From: Bacillus pseudomycoides
GTDB lineage: Bacteria; Bacillota; Bacilli; Bacillales; Bacillaceae_G
Assembly (NCBI RefSeq): GCF_002551005.1
Contig: NZ_NVOY01000020.1
Coordinates: 1 to 64,000 of the forward strand
Direction: 5' to 3'
DNA: 64,000 nucleotides
The notes beneath the pieces are model-generated. The model had not been told where the DNA came from. It saw nothing but the letters and a program-made list of their open reading frames with translations, and ran no database searches. Below are positions 41,717-51,159 of this stretch, in pieces; within the stretch, counting starts at the first letter, position 1, and every line of letters starts with the position of its first letter. The position numbers were made by a program, and so were the translations under genes.

Positions 41717-42799
41717 ATGAAGAAAAAAGCTGGAGTTCTATTATCATTAACGTTAGCAGCAAGCACAATTTTAGGAGCTTGTGGAAACACAGATAAGTCA
41801 AGTGAGAATAAAGAGGGAAAAGACAGTAAAAACTTTAAAGTTGGTATGGTTACAGACGTTGGAGGAGTAGATGATAAATCATTTAACCAATCTGCTTGGG
41901 AAGGTTTAACGAAGTTTGGTAAAGAAAACAAGTTAAAAGAGAATGATGGATACCGTTACCTTCAATCTGCTAAGGAATCAGACTATGTTCCGAACTTAAC
42001 AAAATTTGCAGAAACAAATTATAACTTAACATACGGAATTGGATTCTTAATGCAAAAATCGATTGAAAAAGTAGCGGATCAATTTCCAAAAAGTCAATTT
42101 GCACTTGTAGATGCGGTAGTAGACAAAAAGAACGTAACGAGCATCGTATTTAAAGATCATGAAGGTTCTTTCCTTGTAGGTGCAGTTGCAGCGATGTCAA
42201 CAAAATCAAATAAAGTTGGTTTTATCGGCGGTGTAAAAAGCCCATTAATTGAAAAATTTGAAACTGGCTTTAAAGCTGGTGCTAAATTTATAAATCCGAA
42301 TATTGAAGTTGTATCTCAATATGCAGAAGCATTTGATAAACCAGAAAAAGGTTCTGTATTAGCTTCAGCTATGTACGGTCAAGGTGTTGACGTAATTTAT
42401 CATGCATCTGGTGCAACTGGTAACGGTGTATTTACAGAAGCGAAAAACCGCAAGAAAAAAGGTGAAAATGTTTGGGTAATCGGGGTTGACCGTGACCAAA
42501 ACCAAGAAGGTATGCCGGAAAATGTAACATTAACTTCAATGGTAAAACGCGTTGATGTTGCGGTAGAAAAAATTTCACAAAAAGCACAAGATGGTAAACT
42601 TGAAGGCGGTAAAACAGAATCATTTGGATTACAAGATGAAGGTGTTGGAATTGCGAAAACAACTGACAATGTGAAAAAAGTAAATCCAGAAATTTTAACA
42701 AAAGTAGAAGAATTGAAAAAGAAAATTGTAAGTGGTGAAATTAAAGTACCTTCTACTCCAGATGAGTATAAAACATTTGAGGCTTCTCTTAAAAAATAA
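41717..42799 (+). CDS. nupN: BMP-family nucleoside-binding lipoprotein
   Basis: 360 residues. Lipoprotein signal peptide with lipobox LGAC (Cys about residue 21), then an acidic linker and the Med/BmpA domain (VGMVTDVGGVDDKSFNQSAW, KVGFIGGVKSPLIEKF and IYHASGATGNGVF regions). The same family in B. subtilis (NupN/YufN) binds guanosine and other nucleosides for the NupOPQ importer encoded downstream. A perfect palindrome separates it from the ATPase gene, consistent with higher expression of the binding protein. Confidence 0.88.
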   Translation: MKKKAGVLLSLTLAASTILGACGNTDKSSENKEGKDSKNFKVGMVTDVGGVDDKSFNQSAWEGLTKFGKENKLKENDGYRYLQSAKESDYVPNLTKFAETNYNLTYGIGFLMQKSIEKVADQFPKSQFALVDAVVDKKNVTSIVFKDHEGSFLVGAVAAMSTKSNKVGFIGGVKSPLIEKFETGFKAGAKFINPNIEVVSQYAEAFDKPEKGSVLASAMYGQGVDVIYHASGATGNGVFTEAKNRKKKGENVWVIGVDRDQNQEGMPENVTLTSMVKRVDVAVEKISQKAQDGKLEGGKTESFGLQDEGVGIAKTTDNVKKVNPEILTKVEELKKKIVSGEIKVPSTPDEYKTFEASLKK

Positions 42800-42812
42800 T
42801 GGTAGATCAATA

Positions 42813-42843
42813 GCAAAGGTTAGTTCTAAGAACTAACCTTTGC
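42813..42843 (+). promoter_or_regulatory. Intercistronic perfect stem-loop between binding protein and ATPase genes
   Basis: GCAAAGGTTAGTTC-TAA-GAACTAACCTTTGC, a 14-bp perfect stem with a 3-nt loop and no T-run. Probably an mRNA processing or stability element that lets the lipoprotein be made in excess. Confidence 0.6.
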
Positions 42844-42879
42844 ATATATAAAGAACTTTATCCTGTTAGGAGGATTAAT

Positions 42880-44412
42880 ATGGAATACGTAATTGAGATG
42901 AATAATATTACAAAAGTATTCCCAGGAATTGTGGCGAATGATGATATTACGCTGCAAGTGAAACAGGGAGAAATTCATGCTTTACTTGGAGAGAATGGTG
43001 CTGGGAAATCCACACTTATGAATGTTTTATTTGGGTTATATCAACCAGAACAAGGTGAAATTAAAATTAAAGGGGAACCTGTAAAAATCACCAATCCAAA
43101 TGTAGCGAATGATCTTGGGATTGGTATGGTACATCAGCACTTTATGCTAGTACATAATTTTACAGTTACAGAAAATATTATTCTCGGAAATGAACCGAAG
43201 AAAAGTGGGAAAATTGCTATTGACGAAGCTGCTAAAGAAATTAAAGAGTTATCTGAGCAATACGGATTGTCGGTAGATCCATATGCGAAAATAGAGGATA
43301 TTTCTGTTGGAATGCAGCAGCGTGTAGAAATTTTGAAAACGCTCTACCGCGGAGCAGAGATTTTAATTTTTGACGAACCGACGGCTGTTTTAACGCCGCA
43401 GGAGATTCAAGAACTTATTCATATTATGAAAAAGCTTGTGCAAGAAGGGAAATCTATTATTCTTATCACACATAAGTTGAAAGAAATTATGGAAGTATGT
43501 GATCGTTGTACAATTATCCGTAAAGGAAAGGGTATTGGAACGGTAGACGTTGCAAATACAGATGAAAACAAGCTTGCAGAATTGATGGTCGGACGTCAAG
43601 TGAATTTTAAAACAGAAAAGTCAGACGCCAAACCACGTGAAAATGTACTTGAAATTTCCAATCTTGTTGTGCACGATGCACGTCATTTACCTACCGTAAA
43701 AGGACTTGACTTAACTGTTCGTGCAGGAGAAATTGTTGGTATTGCAGGAATCGATGGGAATGGACAAAGTGAATTAATAGAAGCGATTACTGGTTTACGA
43801 AAAGTTGAGTCAGGCTCTATTACGTTAAGAGAGAAAGACGTAACAAATTGGCCCGTTAGACGGATTACAGAGGAAGGTGTTGGACACATTCCTGAAGATC
43901 GTCATAAGCATGGGCTTGTTCTTGATTTTTCTATCGGAGATAACATGGTACTGCAAACGTATTATAAAAATCCAAATTCTAAAAAAGGTATTTTAAATTT
44001 TACAAAGATTTATGATAAAGCAAAATCATTAATTCAACAGTTCGATGTTCGTACACCGAGTGAGCATACACCAGCACGAGCATTATCTGGAGGAAATCAG
44101 CAAAAGGCAATTATTGCTCGTGAAGTAGATCGTGATCCAGATTTATTAATTGCTGCGCAGCCAACACGTGGTTTAGATGTTGGGGCCATTGAGTTTATTC
44201 ATAAAAAGTTAATTGAACAGCGTGATAAAGGAAAGGCAGTTCTGTTGCTTTCTTTAGAGCTTGACGAAATTATAAATGTAAGCGACCGCGTCGCTGTCAT
44301 TTATGAAGGGAAAATTGTTGATATTGTAAATGCAAAAGAAACAAATGAGCAACAGCTAGGTCTGTTAATGGCTGGGGGAAAGAAGAAAGAGAAGGTGAAC
44401 ACAAATGGCTAA
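42880..44412 (+). CDS. nupO: Nucleoside ABC transporter, double ATPase
   Basis: 510 residues, two fused ABC domains as in sugar and nucleoside importers. The first has Walker A LLGENGAGKSTLMN (about 36-49), signature ISVGMQQR and Walker B ILIFDEPTAVL. The second has a degenerate signature (LSGGNQQK) and Walker A-like GIDGNGQSEL. It powers the NupPQ permeases. Overlaps the first permease gene by 8 bases. Confidence 0.92.
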   Translation: MEYVIEMNNITKVFPGIVANDDITLQVKQGEIHALLGENGAGKSTLMNVLFGLYQPEQGEIKIKGEPVKITNPNVANDLGIGMVHQHFMLVHNFTVTENIILGNEPKKSGKIAIDEAAKEIKELSEQYGLSVDPYAKIEDISVGMQQRVEILKTLYRGAEILIFDEPTAVLTPQEIQELIHIMKKLVQEGKSIILITHKLKEIMEVCDRCTIIRKGKGIGTVDVANTDENKLAELMVGRQVNFKTEKSDAKPRENVLEISNLVVHDARHLPTVKGLDLTVRAGEIVGIAGIDGNGQSELIEAITGLRKVESGSITLREKDVTNWPVRRITEEGVGHIPEDRHKHGLVLDFSIGDNMVLQTYYKNPNSKKGILNFTKIYDKAKSLIQQFDVRTPSEHTPARALSGGNQQKAIIAREVDRDPDLLIAAQPTRGLDVGAIEFIHKKLIEQRDKGKAVLLLSLELDEIINVSDRVAVIYEGKIVDIVNAKETNEQQLGLLMAGGKKKEKVNTNG

Positions 44413-45463
44413 AAAATTTTTAACGGAGCGAACAATTAACATTTTAGTACCTGTATTATCCGTTATTTTTGGTTTACTTGTTGGAGCCATTGTCATGATT
44501 ACGAGTGGATACGATCCAATAGTCGGCTATGCCGCATTATGGGATGGTATGGTCGGAAATCCACGTGCAATAGGTGAAACACTCCGTACGATGATTCCGC
44601 TTGTTCTTGCTGGTTTATCAGTAGCATTTGCCTTCCGTACAGGTTTATTTAATATCGGGGTAGAAGGACAATTGCTAGTGGGATGGCTTGCTGCTGTTTG
44701 GTTCGGTTATGCTGTTTCTTTACCAGCCTTCCTCCATATCCCATTATCGATATTAGTTGCAGCACTTGCTGGTGGACTGTGGGGATTTATTCCTGGATAT
44801 TTAAAAGGGAAGTTTAAGGTAAATGAAGTTATCGTTACAATTATGATGAACTATGTTGCCCTTTATGTAACATATGATGTTATTAAACGTTTTTTACATG
44901 AAGGAAATGAAAAATCGTATGATGTACAAGCGAGTGCGTCTTTAGCTTCTTCTTGGTTATCATCGTTAACAGGAGGCTCTCGTCTGCACTGGGGAATCGT
45001 TGTCGCGATTGTTGTAGCACTTATTATGTGGTTTATATTAGATCGTACAACATTAGGTTACGAGCTTAAATCGGTTGGTTTTAATCAACACGCTTCTAAA
45101 TATGCTGGAATGAAAGTGTCACGTAATGTTGTATTATCAATGACAATAGCTGGTGCATTTGCTGGGATTGGTGGTGCAATGGAGGGGCTTGGAACATTCC
45201 AAAGTATGACAGCGATGTCTTCTTTTACAGGAATAGGATTTGATGGTATTGCCGTGGCTCTTCTTGGTGCAAATAATGCATTTGGTATTTTGCTATCAGC
45301 ACTATTATTTGGTGGATTGAAAAGTGCTGCGCCGCAAATGAACTTTGAGGCGAACGTTCCATCTGAACTTATCAATGTTATTATTGCATGTATTATTTTC
45401 TTTGTAGCATGTAGTTACATTTTACGATGGGCACTTTCTCGTTTTAGCAAGGAGGGGAAATAA
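44405..45463 (+). CDS. nupP: Nucleoside ABC transporter permease
   Basis: 352 residues, BPD_transp_2 family with about eight to ten membrane helices. Includes LFNIGVEGQLLVGW and GLGTFQSMTAMSSFTGIGFDGIAVALLG-type permease motif (region about 262-290). Abuts the second permease gene with no gap. Confidence 0.92.
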   Translation: MAKKFLTERTINILVPVLSVIFGLLVGAIVMITSGYDPIVGYAALWDGMVGNPRAIGETLRTMIPLVLAGLSVAFAFRTGLFNIGVEGQLLVGWLAAVWFGYAVSLPAFLHIPLSILVAALAGGLWGFIPGYLKGKFKVNEVIVTIMMNYVALYVTYDVIKRFLHEGNEKSYDVQASASLASSWLSSLTGGSRLHWGIVVAIVVALIMWFILDRTTLGYELKSVGFNQHASKYAGMKVSRNVVLSMTIAGAFAGIGGAMEGLGTFQSMTAMSSFTGIGFDGIAVALLGANNAFGILLSALLFGGLKSAAPQMNFEANVPSELINVIIACIIFFVACSYILRWALSRFSKEGK

Positions 45464-46423
45464 ATGAGTTTCCTAGATATTGTAGCCATTCTTGTCACAG
45501 GTATGTTATATACGTCAGCACCACTTATTTTTACAGCGCTTGGAGGCGTATTTAGTGAACGTTCTGGTGTTGTTAACATTGCATTAGAAGGTTTAATGTT
45601 GTTTGGTGCGTTTGTTGGTGTAGTTACAACTTTATTAATGGGGGATACATGGGGAGCGATGACGCCGTGGATTGCGCTTGTTTTTGCAGCGATTGGCGGG
45701 GGATTATTTGCACTTCTTCATGCGGTTGCATCAATTACATTCCGCGCTGATCAAGTTGTCAGCGGAGTAGCGATTAACTTTTTAGCGTTAGGATTAACAG
45801 TGTTTGCGATTAAAAAGATTTTTGGAAAAGGACAAACTGACTTTATCCAATATCGTATTGAAAAAATTGATATTCCTGGCCTTTCTGATATTCCTGTTAT
45901 TGGAAAAATATTTTTCTCTGATGTACCATTAACCTCTTATATTGCAATCATTTTAGCATTTGTAGTTTGGTATGTGATTTATAAAACACCATTTGGTTTA
46001 CGATTACGTGCTGTTGGGGAACATCCGATGGCAGCTGATACAATGGGGATTAATGTTTATAAAATGCGCTATATTGCAGTTTGTTTATCAGGTATGTTTG
46101 CTGGTGTTGGCGGTGCTGTATTTTCAACATCTATTTCAAATAACTTTTCTGGGGCTACAATTACAGGGCAAGGATTTTTAGCGTTAGCAGCAATGATTTT
46201 TGGAAAATGGCATCCAATTGGAGCTTTAGGTGCAGCGTTATTTTTTGGATTTGCACAGTCACTTGGTGTTGCAGGTGGTACAATTCCTGTTTTAAATCAA
46301 ATTCCAAGTGTCTTTTTAACGATATTACCATATGTATTAACAATTTTTGCACTTGTTGGTTTTGTTGGACGTTCCGAAGCTCCGAAAGCGCTTGGAACAC
46401 CATATGAAAAAGGAAAACGTTAA
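45464..46423 (+). CDS. nupQ: Nucleoside ABC transporter permease
   Basis: 319 residues, the partner BPD_transp_2 permease. VFSERSGVVNIALEGLMLFGAF near the N-terminus and GQGFLALAAMIFGKWHPIGAL near 235 are the family marks. Last gene of the transporter operon; a terminator follows at 46425. Confidence 0.92.
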   Translation: MSFLDIVAILVTGMLYTSAPLIFTALGGVFSERSGVVNIALEGLMLFGAFVGVVTTLLMGDTWGAMTPWIALVFAAIGGGLFALLHAVASITFRADQVVSGVAINFLALGLTVFAIKKIFGKGQTDFIQYRIEKIDIPGLSDIPVIGKIFFSDVPLTSYIAIILAFVVWYVIYKTPFGLRLRAVGEHPMAADTMGINVYKMRYIAVCLSGMFAGVGGAVFSTSISNNFSGATITGQGFLALAAMIFGKWHPIGALGAALFFGFAQSLGVAGGTIPVLNQIPSVFLTILPYVLTIFALVGFVGRSEAPKALGTPYEKGKR

Positions 46424-46424
46424 A

Positions 46425-46455
46425 AGCTCGTACATTAGTGCGAGTTTTTTTACAT
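46425..46455 (+). terminator. Terminator of the nucleoside transporter operon
   Basis: GCTCGTAC-ATTA-GTGCGAGT stem with seven T. Confidence 0.75.
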
Positions 46456-46546
46456 ACAATAACGTTAATACATGAGAAAATTTGCATTTTCTTTTGTGAA
46501 AACTGTATATTGAAGAAGAAAATTCCTTTTTAGAGGAGGTTTACAA

Positions 46547-47821
46547 ATGGATCTTATAAAACAAGAAACGCATGAATTAGGTGGATTACGTGTACATATA
46601 ATTCCAACAGAAAAATATAAAACGAATACATTTGTGTTACGGTTAAAGTCACCGTTATGTGAAGAAACAGTAACAGAACGGGCTTTGCTGCCTTATGTAT
46701 TACAAAGTGCTACAGAAACACACCCGTCTGTCATTCGAATTCGTCAATATTTAGAGGAGTTATATGGTTCGTCATTAGCTGTTGATGTGAGTAAAAAAGG
46801 TGAGGATCATGTTATTTCTATTTATATAGACATTGCCAATGAAACATATTTACAAGAAGCGCCGCCGCTCTTTGAAAAAGCGCTTGCGATGCTTGCTGAT
46901 ATTTTACTAAGACCAGCAACAGAAGGAAATGGTTTTTTACAAACGGTTGTAGAAAGTGAAAAACGTGCACTCGTGCAGCGGATTGAATCTACTTTTGATG
47001 ATAAAATGCGCTATGCAAATGAACGACTCATCGAAGAAATGTGTAAAGTAGAACCGTACCGCTTAAGTGCAAACGGTCAAAAAGAGCGTGTTTCTAAGAT
47101 TACAAACGAATCTTTGTATCAATATTATAAAAAAGTAGTAGATGAAGATGAAATGGATTTATATATTATAGGTGATATTGAAGAAGGGGCTCTTGACCTT
47201 GTGAAACGGTACTTCTCTGTTTCTAAACGTGAACCGAAAGAAAGAAATGTATTGCTTCATAAGAAAAATGAAGAAGAACAAGAGGTTGTAGAAAAACAAG
47301 AACTAAAGCAAAGTAAATTAAATATTGGATACCGCACATATATTACGTATCGCGACGAAGACTATTTTGCTTTGCAGTTATTTAATGGCTTATTTGGTGG
47401 TTTTTCGCATTCGAAATTATTTGTTAATGTACGTGAGAAAAACAGCTTGGCATATTATGCTGCCTCTCGTTACGAAAGTCATAAGGGACTTCTGTTCGTA
47501 ATGTCTGGAATTGAAGGGAAAAATTATGAAAAAGCTGTTACGATTATTAAAGAACAAATGATAGCGATGCAAAATGGTGATTTTACTGATGAGGAAATCG
47601 TACAAACAAAAAGTGTAATTAAAAATCAAGTTTTAGAGACAATTGATACGCCGCGCGGTCTAGTAGAACTTCTGTATCATGGAATAATTGCAAATTATGA
47701 CCGCCCTGTAGAAGAATGGTTAACAGAGATTGAACGAGTAACGAAGGATGAAATTGTTAAAGTAGCCCATAATATTCAGCTAGATACAATTTACTTCTTA
47801 CATGGGACGGAGGGAGTTTAA
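46547..47821 (+). CDS. ymfF: M16-family peptidase-like protein YmfF (non-catalytic partner)
   Basis: 424 residues, two-lobed M16 fold. The zinc motif HxxEH is absent at the expected place (LPYVLQSATETHPSV), as is usual for the inactive partner of the YmfF-YmfH pair. AGGAGG ribosome site. Its stop lies just before the ymfH start and the genes are cotranscribed. In B. subtilis a homologous pair is linked to cell-envelope processing; the exact substrate is unknown. Confidence 0.88.
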   Translation: MDLIKQETHELGGLRVHIIPTEKYKTNTFVLRLKSPLCEETVTERALLPYVLQSATETHPSVIRIRQYLEELYGSSLAVDVSKKGEDHVISIYIDIANETYLQEAPPLFEKALAMLADILLRPATEGNGFLQTVVESEKRALVQRIESTFDDKMRYANERLIEEMCKVEPYRLSANGQKERVSKITNESLYQYYKKVVDEDEMDLYIIGDIEEGALDLVKRYFSVSKREPKERNVLLHKKNEEEQEVVEKQELKQSKLNIGYRTYITYRDEDYFALQLFNGLFGGFSHSKLFVNVREKNSLAYYAASRYESHKGLLFVMSGIEGKNYEKAVTIIKEQMIAMQNGDFTDEEIVQTKSVIKNQVLETIDTPRGLVELLYHGIIANYDRPVEEWLTEIERVTKDEIVKVAHNIQLDTIYFLHGTEGV

Positions 47822-47822
47822 G

Positions 47823-49109
47823 ATGGAAAAAATCGTTTATGAACAATTAAAAGAAACGCTGTATTACGAAAAACTGTCCAATGGTTTAGAAGTATATATT
47901 CTCCCAAAACAAGATTTTAATAAAACGTATGCAACATTTACGACAAAGTATGGTTCTATCGATAATACGTTTGTGCCACTTGGAAAAAATGAGATGCTTC
48001 GTGTGCCGGATGGAATTGCGCATTTTCTAGAGCATAAATTATTTGAAAAAGAGGATCACGATGCGTTTCAATTATTTAGTAAGCAAGGAGCTTCTTCAAA
48101 CGCATTCACATCGTTTACAAGAACTGCATATTTATTTTCTTGCACATCAAACGTTGAAAAGAATTTAGAAACATTGTTAGATTTCGTGCAAGATCCATAC
48201 TTTTCTGAACAAACGGTGGAGAAAGAGAAGGGGATTATTGGGCAAGAAATTCAAATGTATCAAGATAATGCCGATTGGCGTTTATATTTTGGATTAATTG
48301 ACAGTTTATATAGGAAACACCCTGTAAAGATTGATATCGCTGGAACAATTGATTCAATTAGTGAAATTACGAAAGATTTACTGTATGAGTGTTATCATAC
48401 ATTTTATCACCCAAGCAATATGTTGCTATTTGTTGTTGGTTCGATTGATCCAGAGAAAACGATGGAATTAGTGCGTCAAAATCAAGCGAAGAAAAATTAT
48501 ACTGCTCAATCTGAAATTGCACGATCTTTTGATGAAGAACCAGAACAAGTAAATGAGAAAAAAATGGTTATTACAATGCCGGTACAAACACCGAAATGCT
48601 TAGTTGGTGTGAAAACACAAGACTTGAAGCGACAAGGAGAAGACTTGTTAAAACAAGAAATTGCTTTAACGCTTATGTTAGATTATTTATTTGGAAAAAG
48701 TTCTACCCATTATGAAACATTGTATAATGAGGGTTTAATTGATGATACGTTTTCGTACGATTATACAGAAGAAAGTAATTTCGGTTTTGCGATGATTGGT
48801 GGGGATACGAAGCACCCAGATGAATTAGCAAAGCGAATAACGGATATTTTACTACAAACGAATTATGATGAGCTGTGCGGGGAAACGTTAGAGCGTGTGA
48901 AAAAGAAGAAAATAGGTGGTTTTTTACGTTCGCTAAATTCACCAGAGTATATTGCAAATCAATTCACACGATATGCATTTAACGGCTCTAGTCTGTTTGA
49001 CGCATTATCTGTTTTGGAAAGTGTATCAATTCAAGATTTACAAACAGTTGCGAAGAGCTTTTTAGAAGAAGAGCGATTTAGTATTTGTCAGGTACTTCCA
49101 AAGAAATGA
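47823..49109 (+). CDS. ymfH: M16-family zinc peptidase YmfH
   Basis: 428 residues from ATG 47823 (GGAGGGAGTTTAAG upstream; the earlier in-frame ATG at 47802 lies inside ymfF). The inverted zinc motif HFLEH (about 66-70) is intact, with the distal Glu in EKGIIGQEIQMYQD (about 140-150), so this is the catalytic half of the M16 pair. Confidence 0.9.
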   Translation: MEKIVYEQLKETLYYEKLSNGLEVYILPKQDFNKTYATFTTKYGSIDNTFVPLGKNEMLRVPDGIAHFLEHKLFEKEDHDAFQLFSKQGASSNAFTSFTRTAYLFSCTSNVEKNLETLLDFVQDPYFSEQTVEKEKGIIGQEIQMYQDNADWRLYFGLIDSLYRKHPVKIDIAGTIDSISEITKDLLYECYHTFYHPSNMLLFVVGSIDPEKTMELVRQNQAKKNYTAQSEIARSFDEEPEQVNEKKMVITMPVQTPKCLVGVKTQDLKRQGEDLLKQEIALTLMLDYLFGKSSTHYETLYNEGLIDDTFSYDYTEESNFGFAMIGGDTKHPDELAKRITDILLQTNYDELCGETLERVKKKKIGGFLRSLNSPEYIANQFTRYAFNGSSLFDALSVLESVSIQDLQTVAKSFLEEERFSICQVLPKK

Positions 49110-49130
49110 TGAAGTAGAGAGAGGAAAAAG

Positions 49131-49844
49131 ATGAAGAAGTTTGCATTAGTTACCGGGGGAAGTGGAGGAATCGGCTCTGCCGTTGTAAGACGATTAGTAA
49201 AAGATGGCTACGCGGTGTATGTTCATTATAACCAAGGTGAAAAGAGAGTTCAGCAATTAGAACAAGAACTTAAAGATATTATTCCCGTTCAGGCTAATTT
49301 ATCAGAAATAGATGGTGCTTCGGAATTATGGTCGCAAATTCATCATCCAATTGAGACGATTGTATATGCAGCTGGGCAAAGTATTTTTGGATTAACGACA
49401 GATGTTACAGAGGAACAATTAAATGGGATGGTGGAGTTGCAAGTGAAAAATGTATATAAACTTGTTTCATTTGCACTTCCCTCAATGATTCGAAATCGAA
49501 GTGGGAATATTGTTGTTATTTCCTCCATTTGGGGACAAATAGGTGCTTCATGCGAAGTGTTGTATTCAATGGTGAAAGGAGCGCAAAATTCATACGTAAA
49601 AGCATTGGCGAAAGAGGTTGCATTAAGCGGTGTACGGGTGAATGCGATTGCTCCAGGTGCAATTGAAACAGAAATGATGCGTGTATTTTCGAATGAAGAA
49701 AAGCAAGAGATTGCAGAAGAAATTCCGCTTGGCCGATTAGGGGTAGCAGAAGAAGTTGCAAATACAGTTGCATTTGTAGTTTCTTCTCAAGCATCTTATA
49801 TAACAGGTCAAATCATTGGAGTGAATGGGGGCTGGCATTGTTAA
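49131..49844 (+). CDS. ymfI: Short-chain dehydrogenase/reductase YmfI
   Basis: 237 residues. Rossmann motif TGGSGGIGSAVVR (about 8-20), catalytic Ser in VISSIWGQ, and YSMVK (Tyr-x-x-x-Lys, about 146-150). Similar to 3-oxoacyl-ACP reductases, but its substrate is unknown. It follows ymfH after 21 nt, the usual order ymfFHIJKM. Confidence 0.88.
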   Translation: MKKFALVTGGSGGIGSAVVRRLVKDGYAVYVHYNQGEKRVQQLEQELKDIIPVQANLSEIDGASELWSQIHHPIETIVYAAGQSIFGLTTDVTEEQLNGMVELQVKNVYKLVSFALPSMIRNRSGNIVVISSIWGQIGASCEVLYSMVKGAQNSYVKALAKEVALSGVRVNAIAPGAIETEMMRVFSNEEKQEIAEEIPLGRLGVAEEVANTVAFVVSSQASYITGQIIGVNGGWHC

Positions 49845-49952
49845 ATGCTTAAAGTAAGGAGTATTGTATTTTGCATTTTGTGCGTACATAAAAAAGAGCA
49901 TAGTGGCAAATAGTAAATATGACTCCATTACTTAATAGTGAGGTGCTTAACG

Positions 49953-50201
49953 ATGTCAGTATTAGATAACTTTGAACAATGGAAAGGCTTTTTAGGAGAG
50001 CGTTTAGACCAAGCACAAGGAAAAGGCTTAGACGGCGGTGCAATTTCTGATATGGCTTATCGCATTGGGGATTATTTAGCAAATGAAGTAGAAGCGCGTA
50101 ATGACCAAGAAAAATTATTGGCGGAGCTGTGGAAGGTTGCAGATGAACAAGAGCAACATATAATTGCAAATTTAATGGTAAAAATGGTCAAACATAAGTA
50201 G
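49953..50201 (+). CDS. ymfJ: DUF3243 protein YmfJ
   Basis: 82 residues from ATG 49953 (GTGAGGTGC upstream). DNFEQWKGFLGERLDQAQ is the opening of the DUF3243 family; small, helical, of unknown function. A terminator follows. Confidence 0.85.
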   Translation: MSVLDNFEQWKGFLGERLDQAQGKGLDGGAISDMAYRIGDYLANEVEARNDQEKLLAELWKVADEQEQHIIANLMVKMVKHK

Positions 50202-50208
50202 TGAAAAG

Positions 50209-50235
50209 AGAGGAAGTATCCTCTCTTTTTTTGTC
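50209..50235 (+). terminator. Terminator after ymfJ
   Basis: GAGAGGA-AGTA-TCCTCTC stem with seven T. Confidence 0.75.
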
Positions 50236-50352
50236 GATTTTGAGAATCCTTCAATTAAATCGAGTTCTCGATTGTACATTTCACTTTCCTATTAGGGGAA
50301 AATCATATAATATAGTACGTAGGTGTAAAGTAAGCAAGGGGAGTGTCATCAA

Positions 50353-51138
50353 ATGATTGAATGGTATTTTGAGTATGAAATACATAAAAACCGACCTGGC
50401 TTGCTTGGTGATGTTTCTTCGTTAATCGGTATGCTTGGTATTAATATTGTTACAATTAATGGGGTAGACAATGCTAGGCGCGGACTATTATTAATGTGTG
50501 AGAATCAAGAACAAATTTCTAGACTTGAATCAATTCTAAATACGATGGATAATATAACTGTAACGAAATATCGTCCACCGAAGCTTCGCGATCGATTAGC
50601 AGTTCGGCACGGAAGATATATACAGCGAGATGCGGATGATAAGAAAACATTTCGTTTCGTTCGTGATGAGTTAGGTTTACTTGTCGATTTTATGGCGGAA
50701 CTTATGAAAAAAGATGGCCATAAATTAATTGGAATTCGTGGAATGCCACGCGTTGGAAAAACAGAGTCCATCGTTGCTGCAAGTGTTTGTGCAAATAAAC
50801 GTTGGCTTTTTGTATCGTCGACTCTTATTAAACAGACGGTACGCAGTCAATTAATTGAAGATGAATATAATGATAATAATATCTTTATTTTAGATGGAAT
50901 TGTTTCAACGAAGCGCGCAAATGAACGACACTGGCAGCTTGTTCGTGAAATTATGAGATTGCCAGCAACAAAGGTTGTAGAGCATCCAGATGTATTTGTG
51001 AGTCAGTCAGAATATACACTTGATGATTTTGATTACATTATTGAGTTGAGAAATGATTACGATGAAGAAATTCAATACAGTCTAGTAGATGAAATTGAAC
51101 AAGGAAATCAAAATAATTTTTCTATGTTCGACTTTTAA
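50353..51138 (+). CDS. ymfK: DUF3388 protein YmfK
   Basis: 261 residues. The N-terminal 75 residues look like an ACT-type domain (NRPGLLGDVSSLIGMLGINI). The rest is the DUF3388 region, with a P-loop-like IGIRGMPRVGKTESIVAAS (about 131-149), suggesting nucleotide binding. Conserved between ymfJ and rodZ. Function unknown. Confidence 0.85.
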   Translation: MIEWYFEYEIHKNRPGLLGDVSSLIGMLGINIVTINGVDNARRGLLLMCENQEQISRLESILNTMDNITVTKYRPPKLRDRLAVRHGRYIQRDADDKKTFRFVRDELGLLVDFMAELMKKDGHKLIGIRGMPRVGKTESIVAASVCANKRWLFVSSTLIKQTVRSQLIEDEYNDNNIFILDGIVSTKRANERHWQLVREIMRLPATKVVEHPDVFVSQSEYTLDDFDYIIELRNDYDEEIQYSLVDEIEQGNQNNFSMFDF

Positions 51139-51159
51139 AGAAATATTGAGGTGTTAGCA

